A stretch of DNA of 64,000 nt. It comes from Echinococcus granulosus. Taxonomy: Eukaryota > Platyhelminthes > Cestoda > Cyclophyllidea > Taeniidae. Made by a program: the position numbers and the translations under genes. The DNA lies in NCBI RefSeq assembly GCF_000524195.1, contig NW_020170428.1:384320-448319 (forward strand), given 5' to 3'. Positions 45,725 to 57,700 of this stretch are shown here, one piece after another; position 1 is the first letter of the stretch; every line of letters starts with the position of its first letter. Under the pieces are notes generated by a model. It ran no database searches and was not told the DNA's origin. It worked only from the letters and a program-made list of their open reading frames with translations.

Positions 45725-48700
45725 CTAAAGGTCAGTCTCACCGAAGATCTTGTTGGAAAAGTCACTATAATCGAGAGCGCCGGGAACTGCACCGTTACCA
45801 CTGTAGGGCTTCATCTTCTGCAGACAGTACTCCGCCTGTTCGGGTGGTAACTCGCGTTGAATCGTCTCCGCTGTTACGAAGGGCTAAAGTAAAGAAAGGA
45901 TAACAGCGAAGGTAATTATGTCCTCCTCGTGGTGGAAACTTAGCCACTTCGGGATGGAGGACGCCAGAAAATTTCACCAGATCGTTGGGAACGCATGGAA
46001 AGGGTTCATTGTGGTGCGTCCGCTGCAACGGGGAGTGCTGAGGACAAAGCCCAAGGCAAGACGGAGGACTGCCCAACACATTCGCGAACACAATACCCTT
46101 GGCTTTTTTAAACCTTAAAGTAAAAGCCTGCAAGGCAAATGACAGAGCAAAAGGCATTCTTTTTCTTCTTTTTTACAACTCCAAGACCAAGAGGTAAAAA
46201 TGACAAAGTTGTCCAATGAATCCGGATTATTACAAATTAGCTCCATCCGTCCAATTATGGCGTATGACCGACTTGATTGATGAGTGGACGCGCCACAGAG
46301 TTTTTTGCCTCATCACTAAGGTTTTGCGTCCCCAGTACCACCAATTTTTAATGCTTATTTGAGGAGGTATATGTGGAGTTCTGGCCTTCTGAAAGGTCAT
46401 ACCTTTGCTAACACCTACTTGATGTTCAAAGTTGAAAAATTTTTCCCCTAAGGTACACGAAAATTTGTCTAGCTACATACTTACAAAGGAGGGACTCCCC
46501 GCCCAGTTAATCGGTCACCAACTTTTCCAGACAAAATGGATGTCGGACAAGTGCAGACAGTCTGATGGCAAGGGAATACAAACGGTGAAGACGAGGACAA
46601 GGAGGAGGAAGAGAAGGAGGGATCTCAAACTGGAAATAGTCCTAGAGTGTCGCGTGAGCATGGTCTATCCTCGCGTTTCAGTGCAAACATTTACGTCTAC
46701 ACCGCATCACTTTATGCATCAATTAAATCAGAAAGGCTAAACTTTCCACCAGCCTTCCGCAGGGTTTTCTACGAGCCAAAAGAAACAACCTAGAATTGGT
46801 TCCAGGACATGCCATAGGAGGTTGCAACGGTTCACTTTCCTCTTCACTTATTTTTCCAGTAGAAAAGTAAGTCCCACTTTCCTTTATCTCCGACTAGGCA
46901 TTCTGAACGGCGCCGGCAGCGTAGAATTCTCAAAAATGGGGCTTTGGGGCGAAAGGTGGGAGGCTGATGCGAATTTTTGAAGTCTGTCAAAGGTACGACT
47001 GAAAGGTTTCCCTCTTTGTTCTTGAAGGTGAGCCCACGATAAGAATAAAATAAGCTGAAGGTAGCTGCAGCGGAAATGCAAGTAATGAAGACCATTCTAC
47101 GTGGTTTTCACTCCTAAAACGTTCCAAAACATTTGCAATTATCGACTTTGGTCACTTCTTCATGACTGGCTGGTATTCACGTGAAAGTGATTTACTTAAG
47201 GCCAGTAAGGCCAAGGCTAATCAAAACATTATAAGTACGCAAGAATGGGACAAATCTCCATGTCGTCAATAGCCGGCCAGTCCCAGCCAGGCAGCAGTCA
47301 CGTACGCACACTCTGCGCCCCAGGCTCTCCAGATCTGTCGACAGTCAAGGCACCCATGTTGAAGTCTTAACTATTCCGGCCAGGAGGCACTTTTAAACGC
47401 ATTAAGTTACAACTTTGGCCCCCTCAAGGATATGTCTTGCTATGTTGAAGAAAAGAAGGAGGTACACTGTAGATTCAATAAGCAACATCATCACCTCCTC
47501 CAGAAATCAGCAACGCATCGAGGCGCATCACTAATTGTTCAAAAGATTTGTTAAATTAAGCAGAATAAGAGTTGTATCTCTCAGCTTTAGTATTTAGGTT
47601 AGGATAGTTTTCAATCTCTCACACCATTGTCTCTACACGTGGTAGACTGTGCCCCACCCATTTTACCGGTCACATCGCTCCTCGCCCCGCCTCTGTTGGA
47701 ACGCAACTGTTGCTGGAATGGTGGGGAAATGAAAAAAAGGATGCAACTCTACCCTCCATTTTGGAGGCATCTTAATATTTCTTCTCACTTTAACCAAGGA
47801 CAGTGACTACGTAGGCTCACTCTAAAATGTCCCTTATAACACCTTCAAAGGTAGCTTAAAACCTTCATTTGGTACACCGCTTTTTGGGGCATATTCCAAA
47901 CGATGGGGCTGTTCCACCCCACAGCGTCCACTACTTCAGCATTCCCTATTCATTTCCCCCTTTCGGTAGAAAGTAACTGCATTGCCGCTGCCAGCCTTGC
48001 TTTGCTAGTCTTTGTATAAACATCTGTTGGGAGAGACATATCAGTATCACAAAAAAGGGAAATAAATTGTTCAAAAAAGATCATTTAACTACCCAGCTTT
48101 TCCACTCCCTGCACCTACACCGGTGTCAGAGGTAAACAAATCCGATACCAGTAAAGAAAAGTATCCAGATATCATCTTGTTACTAGACAGAAAGAAGTTA
48201 TTTATAGTGGATGATTATTTCGGTAGACTCATTCAAAGAGGGGTAAGCCAGCGGTTGCTTCATATAATACTCGATTTTGAGGTCTACAAAGTGACCACGG
48301 ATGGAACAAGATCAGATTCGCCAAGTCATGGGATGTGCCTGCTGAAGAATACTTGCACTTCTTCGTACTCCCTATCAGATAAGTTCGACCCTTACATAGT
48401 CCATCCTGCAGAGGACGCATTAATCAGGAAGGCGGATCAGACCTACACCTTGTATTACTACCAAAAGGTGACATTCTCCCTCCCCCTCCCCCTCCCCCTT
48501 CTCCCTCGGTTCATCACCAATCCTGTCTCGCGATTGGCTACAATTTACAGTATGACTTAAAATGACCCAGAGAGAAGGGTAGCCACGAGGAGAGGAAGAT
48601 GTACCGTTTAACTACGCGGTTACTTGAGCCTTTGGAGGTCACACAAACACCCTTCTGGTCATACACATAGCCTCCCCGCTCTTTCCCATTAGTCCGCCTT

Positions 48701-51700
48701 AGTTTATTTAAGTCTGGAAAGCCTCAAATGCTACAAATTTTTCCTGTTAAAAAGGCCAGTCGACAGTTTCAGCAAAAAAAAAGAAAATTTAAATGACTGG
48801 TGACTTTAATTTCTTTTTTCTTGTTCAATCAACAACAGGGCTGCTTTCGGCAGTGTTCATACCCACCACTCTAGCACTGGCATGACTTACTACCACTTGA
48901 GAGGAGAGTGTGAACGCTACCTTCGTGACAATGGCAAATGGATCTGGTCTGAGAGGACAACTATCCTAATTCCTTTGGCCCATCGCCACATCCTAACGTT
49001 ACACAGACAAGGCACAGTGTAGAAGGGCCATTAAGATCGCCTCCCCTTTGGCCAATAACCACAATCTCGAGTTTCATGAGAAGGCCTTCAGCGACCGAAG
49101 TGACAACGGTTGTTAAACATCCAGCAGCATCCACTATGGAGGTGACTGGAATAAAGTAAACAAATGAAGCTATCTGCATATATCAACTGGACAAATGGAA
49201 CCTTGAACTTAGAACGCAGCTGGACGGAAAATCAGCGTGGGAATGGGAAGAGAGTGACAAGGAGAAGCAGGTGTAGAATCCTGTTTTCTTTCTCTCGCCC
49301 CACTGCAAAACTGTGGACACGCTAATACAGAAGCGGTGCTTCTCGGGCTATGGATTCAAATGTTGTTTCAATTTCGGGAAAAAGCAGTGATTGCTGCTTC
49401 TAGCTCATGAGTATGTAATGTTGAAAGCCTTGAACACGTTGTAATGGCCGAGAACGAATGGGATCGTGAGGAGAGTCGTGAATTATATGATGACCTGACA
49501 AGATATTCACGATTCATCCTTCCTCATTTAGTCTTCAAAGCACTTAGTGAATTAATAAGAAACCTTCGCGCTTAACTCCAGATAAGGTGTTGGAATGCTT
49601 CTCGTCATTAATTTTTAGAAAAATAAAGTAACTTTGAGACACTCAATCATCCATTAAACACTTAATCACGTTCGCACCACTAATCAGGAATGCAATAGGT
49701 GATAAATGGTCAGCCGGACGTGCAGCATAACAAAAAAAATACTTCAAAGATAAAGTTTTATCGTCCGTTTTCCATTATGTGGACAAAAAACGGGTCCTTC
49801 ATTCATATACCATATCCACTGTAATACTTTAATGTGAAGGGACGAAAAAATTTATATCCTATTTTAGAGAAAGGGATAAAACCTCAGCAACCAGGAGGAC
49901 ATTCACTCTTTCTAACTTAATGACGAATAGAATCCATTCCGACATCAAAATAGTTTCCTAACTTTCTGCACAGTGGGAATCGGTCAGTTAAGTGCAATTT
50001 CGTGGACATTCCTCACGGACAGAAAATAAAAGACTTCAAGGAGCTGCACAACTGCAAAGCCCTGCACCGAAATTGCCAGTGCTGANNNNNNNNNNNNNNN
50101 NNNNNNNNNNNNNNNNNNNNNNNNNNNNNNNNNNNNNNNNNNNNNNNNNNNNNNNNNNNNNNNNNNNNNNNNNNNNNNNNNNNNNATTGGTGGATAAGCC
50201 AGTTAAGCCTGGGTCACGTTCGAAGTCCGCAGATCGCATGCCACGCAAACTCACCTGTTCATTGGCTAGCACACGGAAAGAGTCGATCAGTTGTTCCGCG
50301 CTCTCCGAACCCGAGGCCTGTTGAGTCATAAAACGCATGAAAGAGTCGAAGGTGATATAACCTGAGCCAGAGGGATCAACATTGGCGAGGATTCGACGAA
50401 AATCGGCGTCTCCCTAGAAGGTAGATACACCGAAATTTCCAAATCGGTTAAAAAATGACCCTAATGATATTAGGGATCAAGGCCCTAAAAAAAACACCGA
50501 TCATAGATTTGAATTGCCTTCATTACACGGCAATCGACGCATTTTAACTGCACAATGAAGGACGTTAACAGAAAGGTTGGAGATGGGAGAACGGGGAAAT
50601 GATAAGCCATCTTAGAGGTAATGGAGAGCTGATAAAGAGACCCGAATTGAACTAGAGATTGTCAAAGATTTAATTTTGCCTGTTAAAATGGCCTCGAGGA
50701 GAGGATTGGACAGACCCGGACTCAGTAATCAGGGAATCGACAGTCTCAGGTCTGAATCATATGGAGGAAAGTGGAGGGGGTGAACATGCGGTTGGTAAAT
50801 TAAAGCTTTTAAGCAATCACTTGTTGATACGAAAGCGGAGTTAAATGGATGCTAAAGGCTTCTTTAAAGATGTTTGGAAAAATACGCCCATCGCATCAAT
50901 CTTTCATCTTTTTTCAATGGACTGTAAGCTAACTGCGAATCCTACTTTGATAAAGTGCTTTGTCCCTGGAGGAAAAAAAACACGAAAAAAAATGGTCCTA
51001 GCTGCCCTCCCCAACTGCATAGCCATCTTCACATTAGATCAAGAGATTGTCGAGTGTTGGTGCCAAGAATGAAGAAAAAACATCACTTCTAAAATGTCAT
51101 CAAGATTATCACAGCGTCAAGTACGAGGTATGAGGTTTGGCTTTGACATGTAACCTTAGAAAAGGGGTATTCCTCCAACTGGCTGATCAACTAGTCCTGA
51201 TTTTCTCAAGTGTAAGTTTTTCTTGCATGCCTCTGGGTGAGATGATCAGTTTCTGCGGTAACTGTAAGGTTAGTTTGTAGAAAGTGGGAGAAGCCCAGCT
51301 AACAGTCATTTCTGCACACACACACACACACGCAGACCCATAAAATTCATGCACAGTGGTCTGAGAATGTCACGGTATGCCTTAAAAGCGTGGGGTAGAG
51401 AGTGGGCCCATTGTTGGTGGCCAATGTTATGTCCATTTGCTAGACGAATGTTGAAGGGTAGCATGAAGGTCATTTCTCCTCATAGATTAGTCACAAATCT
51501 GGAAGGTGAAGGATAAGAAGGCAAATACAGGAAGGTGGAGCTCATCTGAGAAGTAGTCGAGACGACTGTTCCCGATATTTGGATCCCAAATAACTTCCTA
51601 TCGGCGTGGTGACCTTCAAAAGGTCTTTCTGAACCCGATCTTGGATGGTAATTTATGGCACCGCATACCCAACTTTTTTGAATGCTACCCAATAAATGTG

Positions 51701-54700
51701 ACGATAACTACATCAGGTCAAATTTCATCCACCAACTTGAATCCACCTTTTAGTGAGTAAGGCAGAATAAAGTCATGGTGACGGACTGAGACATTTGTAT
51801 CCCTTATAGCTCAAGTTTCGCAGTCATGAACGTCCAAAATATAACCAACATGAGAAATGGGTACGGTGTTGAGAATCAGGTCCGATGTGCTGAATAATGA
51901 GTGCTGCCTTCCCTCCTCCCAGCAAAACCGTATGATCTTGAGGGATGGAAAACAATTTCCTCCACTTTGCGTCGATAAACAAGTTGCCGCTCGGAACGGC
52001 ATTTTTCGCCTCCTGCCATGTGGACTTGTCTACGTGATGCGCCTGCGTGCAAGGGAGAATTTGATAAATTATTTTCCTGCAATATGCTGCAGTGATGGGG
52101 AATTCAAGCAGCAGGCACAGATGTTTAGGCGAAAGGCTTTGCATCCACTGCTATTTTAACGCTACCCTAAAGTGGGAGGAGAGAGGGGCACGTCACTGCT
52201 TGAAGGACTTTTTATGTTTTATATTGCCCATCTAAATACACTATGGATACGTGATGCCAAGAGGCCACATTCTCTTCCTCTGAAGTACTCTTGCTCGCCA
52301 CTTCAAACGTTATTGTGAAGGAGAGAGTAACCTGTTGTCAGAAGTCATTCTTACATTCTACTATTGCCAACAGTAACAGCGGCAACCAGGGAGCAAAAAG
52401 TCCACAGGCATAACTTTTTTTCATTCCACTGCCAGAATAGGTCATCCTTTCCAGCTAGAAATACAAGAGGTTGCTTGATGAATAGGAAAGCGGACGCTTT
52501 TGGTAGCCAGGGGATTGCATAGACAGAGAGAATTTGGTTTTGTGTGGGACCACTAAGTGATTCTAGAAAGTAGCGAAATCAATGAAATGAAATGATATCA
52601 TGTCAAAAGGTCAAGATCGTTTGGTGATATCATGTTTGAAAAAAAATGCCGAGATTATTCCAGATAATTTTGACACAAAAGTGGTGCGTAAGCTTTGAAT
52701 CCAAGGTACTGCTACGAGAAGTAAAAAAACAGACATCCTCAGCTTTCATCAATTTCAACAAAACCGTCATGATGGAGGGTGCACGATATCCGCAAATAGG
52801 ATGAAAGAGGTCACGATTCACAATTAATGGTATATAAGGTGATATACACCTCCCTTCACGTATATTTGAGGATTGTGACGAACGTGTTAAAAGGTTGCGC
52901 TGTGGAGAAAAACACTCATATGTCGTGGAAAGTACACTTGATGAAAAATATTATCCAGCTACAGGCAATTTTATGTGCCTAGTTTTAGTAATCCAATTGG
53001 TAAACAGGAAACGTGATTGGTGGAAAATACCTCGCCCTGATTCCACGACTCGTTTTATTTCCATGCCAATTGATGTAGAAGATAGACTTACAATGATTAG
53101 ACATTCGTTTAGTGAGGCTTTTAATTTTCAGAACTTTTCCTCCCTCTTGGTAGCGTGGCCGATAGGCCACGCCTATATAACCTATCCTGCCCCTACAGAA
53201 AACCCCCAATAGCCCTTTCTCCTAAGGGAGAGGAGCCAAGCGCAACACTGGTGACTACCGTCTCTGACCCGACTACTTTGTGCCGGTCAAAAACGAAAAG
53301 TGTTAAAGTGGGTTTCGAGGCCAAGGCTCAACCTATCCTGTATACTTAACTAGGTGGGCAGTTTGTACCTTGTCGTTGGGGGAAGACTCGAGGGGCTATA
53401 AATCCTAGAGGGCGCCAATACCGGACCTCGGTCTCCCATTATTGCCATCAAACGCTCCAGATATCTTAAGGTTAATCACTCAGATTACGTGATTATTGAA
53501 TAAACTGCTGGACACGCAAAGTAGTGAGGGGCCGTATCGCTGGGTAGACATGTAGACTAGCTGTTTGACACAGAGACAGGTGGAATGTGGTGGCCAGATG
53601 AGTGAATTTATGAATGACTGATTGATGGGACAGATGCCTGACAAATAGATGGCCATATGAATGAACGGACGGATGAAAGGAGGCATGAATGTATGGGTTG
53701 TTGTATGTAAGAATGACGAAGAGACAGATAGTGAAAAGCAAAGTGATGGAGGAAAATGAAGACATGCAGACAGACAAACAAAAGTAAACAACTCACCTCC
53801 GGCGTATTGGGGATGTTAAATCCCAGCGAGACCAGACAGGCCTTAAACTCCGAGAGGTCCAATCGTCTCAACCGCTTACGATCAAAGTGGTTGAAGCAGC
53901 GTCGAAAGTCGTTCAATTGGGCCTCACTAATGTTGTGAGCCTCGCGAGTCATGATCTGCACCTCCACCTCGTTGATTGCGCGTTTTAGATTGGTGAGAAA
54001 TTGTTCCCAACCCAGACGAAGTGTGTCCATGGTGTACTGGGTCTGAGGCACTGTGTAGACGCCATTTTCTTGTAATTGCTTTAAAAAAGAATAAAAGTCT
54101 AGGTCATCCAATGAGCCTAACGTCGAAATTGCTTTGAAATTCCACAACGAAGAAGTTTGGTTGCGAATATGTAATTGCTAAAGCGTGGACTCGGGATTTA
54201 AGAACCCACAGATTGATGGACAGACAAAGGGGTGGGATAAGAATGGAAAGGGAAAAAGGACAAAACTAGCAAAGGAAAATTTGCCAACATTGAGTGGGTT
54301 CAGCAGTATCGTTCATTCCGCTATAACCATTCAACGATCCTCTCAAACTGTTCTAAAATTATGCGAATCCTAGAGTGGCATATTTTCGAGAGAGGGATCT
54401 GCATTGGAGGTCTACATGGGTAAGCAACTAGGCATGTAAATCTAGACTATGTGGAAGGATCAGAAATACGCAAATATATGGATGAGATGGGAACGTGAAA
54501 TAACTTTATTAAGAAGTTGGGGAGGGCATGAATGAGTTTGTCGGACCAACTGGGAAATATGGCTAAACTTCAAACTACAATCCCATCCCTCCTAATACCC
54601 AACTTTAATGAAAAAGGTCGTGAAAGGCAAGGATAGTCAACGTCGTAGGCAACAAATGGGAGGCAGGAGAGGAAGTGGAGGAGAGTACTGGCCTCAACAG

Positions 54701-57700
54701 CTTTCAAACTTATCCCCATTCAAAATACTACTTTACCAATCTCCTTTTGAATGATTTCTTCAAAGGTGATTGAGAATGAGTATTCAGTACTACAAATGCC
54801 ACTAAGTGACTTCAAAAAAGTGGGAAATGCAGAAGGTGCCCCGTAGGGGGATTCATTGAGCTGACCTTGTAATTTCGATGCATCCATCCACCCTGTGTCC
54901 GTTCATTAGCCCCTCTGTCTCCCTTTCATTCATCCCTAAGTAAGGTTTAATAATCCCATTTAATTTTTTGACAGACCCAATACTGGCTGTGGATAACTGG
55001 ACACTAGGATGAGCCTAACTGATTCACCTAGAAGTTGGGAGCCAAGTTTGATATTCACCCTTATCTACATGAATGCAAAATAAGTTAATGACAAATAAGT
55101 AGTCTGCCCTTCAAAATATGAGACAGGATGGCGGTGATGAAAAGTGAGGTGAGACGAAAGCAACAGCATTGCACGGTGTCTGTCTAAAACCAAATGTAAA
55201 GAGTCAAATGGTGGAAAACTGCATGCCTGTATGCGCCACAAAGCCTAGATATGCGTCGGTCCGTCGGTGCGGTGCTCCATGTTGTGCTCCCTTCTACAAA
55301 TCGCCTCTTCCTTTATGTGAAATGCCAGTTGAATGTGGTGGGTGTGTGGTTTGCACCTGTCTGCTTTACACATGTCAACTTAGTCACTTTAAAGAAGACT
55401 AGGGGAAAGGAGAATCACGTATCTTAGCAAATATGTCTTTAAGAAAAAATCTTTGGGGAAAATTTTCAGTTGGTTTATGGCTGTGGTGGATGTGGAGGAA
55501 GAGCGTCTCTACAACTCTAATGCCTGGTGCCAGCCGTCTAGTCAGGGTAGCCGCGAAGTTGGTGTTTCAAAAAGCGGAAGAGGATGGGAAAATATTTTCA
55601 TAATTCTTACCTCTGAGTATCTTTTGAGAAGCAGGGTGCTTTGAGGGTGTTTAAGATCCAATTTTAATAATCAATCCATTCGATGTACATCTGAATGATC
55701 ATGAAAGAAGTGGATCCAGTGGCAGGGTTGATCATCAATGCTTCCTCTGCTAAATGACTTACAAAAGCCATGGAAATATGAGAAGTATGTAGAAGTCAGA
55801 CCCAGAGATCTTTCATGGTTAAATAGCCGTGTGCTCCCAAAAAACCTACTCCCTTTGATAGGTCATGCATGAAGCTGAGAAGGCGAACTGGAGACTGGTT
55901 CAGCCTTACGTGAGATTTTGAATCTCCAGTAACTTGGGCCACAGAGGCTGGGGAATTGAACGCATTCCATGACCAAGAGTAGCCAATGCCATAAGTAGTA
56001 ATTCAGGCGAATCAGCCCATCCACCACGGTTTTATGCAGAAATAACTGTAAGATCTGGCATCCATAACATACCCTATCCCCTATCAAGCGTCCTCCCGCC
56101 TTAATTACCAAGTGTCCCGAAAGGAGTTGGAAATTTTGGACCACCCTCAGTGAAACCAGGGCAAATTTAGGCTTTAGCTACATTACTGGGTTAAACAAGC
56201 TCGATAAAAGAAAACATTTAACTCACTTGTGTGGCCAATTAGGAGGATGTCTAGTTTTATTTTTTTCGGATTCGATCATCACCACAGTGGGGTAAAGGCG
56301 TGTCCACATTGTCGATGTTACTGGCTTTCTGCTGGTTGCTCATAAAGCTGCTTTCTAGATTAACCACCATATCTAACTCTTGCATAGTATAAACCACCAC
56401 ACTTTCAAGACGCAGGGTCGGAAAAGTTTCCTGCTTCACGTTCTTATCTCAAGATATGCATTTTGACTATTAACGGTGTAGGACAAACTTTGAAAAAGAC
56501 TACAGTAAGGGAAATCGGAGAATGAGGAGAAAGAGAAGGGGCGAGTAGACGGCTGGCAGGATTGAGGTGGCAGTTGGTGGAGGAGGTGACAACAAAAGAA
56601 TAGAAGGGAAGTGAAACGTGAAGGAGTTGCTTCAGATTGTGTGGATTTAAAAATATTTTCTTTTTACGGTAAGCATGAATAGTTTCTCAAAGTTGTTTAC
56701 GAAAATAAGTCCCATGGCGACAATCTATCATCCTTTTCAACGGTCTGCAAGGGGTCTGCAAATTCCACTTCTATCAAGTGTTTTGTCTAGATAGGGAAAA
56801 ATAAAGACGTGGTCCTCGCTAACCCCGATTCCGTGGCACCTCTATTCTCCCCAACCAGATTTCCTGATACATATGAAATGAAGTGAGTGTCCATTGCTGG
56901 TGTCAAGAAAGGGGGGGATATGGATGACAATGCGGTGGGGTCGCAGGACCTTTTGACCCCGCCTCAACCAATCGAATCCCAGCGTCAGGTTTGTGAAACA
57001 TGAGGTATGCTGTCTTGTGTTGTCATGTAAAACCAAGAACAGGACCTTGTCCCTATCGGCTTATTCACCTAACATTGATGATCCTCAAACTCTACCGTAT
57101 GCAGGTGAATGCTGTCCAGTAGGTGCACCCCAGCCCTAATTATGGCACGATCCTCAACGCGCATCCAAGTTCTAGTTAAAGCACACTTGTGTCTTTCGAA
57201 TGAGGTCGTCCGTACCTCGCAAGCGTGGGATGAAGGATGATGGATGATAAGTGAGGTAGTGTTTGCATCGCTTGCACATAAGGGTGGGAGTCAAAGGCAC
57301 AGGTCATCTCTAATCGCAAGCCGATCAGTTACCGAGCCATCTAGAATGTGGCTCCTCTTTATGAGGTAAAGAATGAAGAATAAATTAACAGCTGTTGAAA
57401 ATTTTTATCATCTGTGGCATTTACTTACTCAGCAGCCACCACAACTACTTCCTTCCAGTCGATGTGGCTGATAGTAAAATATCTTCTTCGCATTCACGTT
57501 AAACCTAACGAAAGCTGTTTTGGGGACACGTAAATGTCGAATTAGCCTGTTAATGGCGACGCGTACCTCTTTATTATAAAGCATCGAAAGTGTTTTTGAA
57601 CGCGACGTAGCATGAAACTGCTTGGATCAAATCATTCTGGATGACAGAGTGTTCCCCCACCTGAATCGCATTCATTAAGTTCAACAGACTAGTAAAATTA

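Larger units (their letters stand above)
45884..50254 (-). other. Last intron of alpha-actinin (4.4 kb)
   Basis: This is the largest intron in the visible part of the gene. On the plus strand it carries an unassigned exon-like pair at 48097-49022 and a 100-N gap (50086-50185). A CTCCCC tract lies at about 48475-48507. The ORF at 46432-46740 has no recognisable content. Confidence 0.6.
50414..53796 (-). other. Intron of alpha-actinin between EF-hand exons
   Basis: This 3.4-kb intron contains an AC microsatellite (51314-51331), an 8-bp perfect hairpin (53153-53172) and loose ATGG units at its upstream end (53600-53760). Plus-strand ORF 52895-53212 is open for 105 codons with Trp-rich content but has no clear splice context or family. 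Confidence 0.6.

Noticed and set aside
46432..46740. Plus-strand 102-codon ORF in the last alpha-actinin intron
   Set aside because: Lys/Arg-rich low-complexity middle, no start or splice context and no recognisable domain.
52895..53212. Plus-strand 105-codon ORF with several Trp residues
   Set aside because: No acceptor or donor context, no homology I can recall, and the downstream part is within the inverted-repeat segment.
53480..53791. Minus-strand ORFs adjoining an alpha-actinin exon
   Set aside because: They are intron read-through beyond the donor at 53796 and through an ATGG tract. Family alignment shows the splice to 50413.
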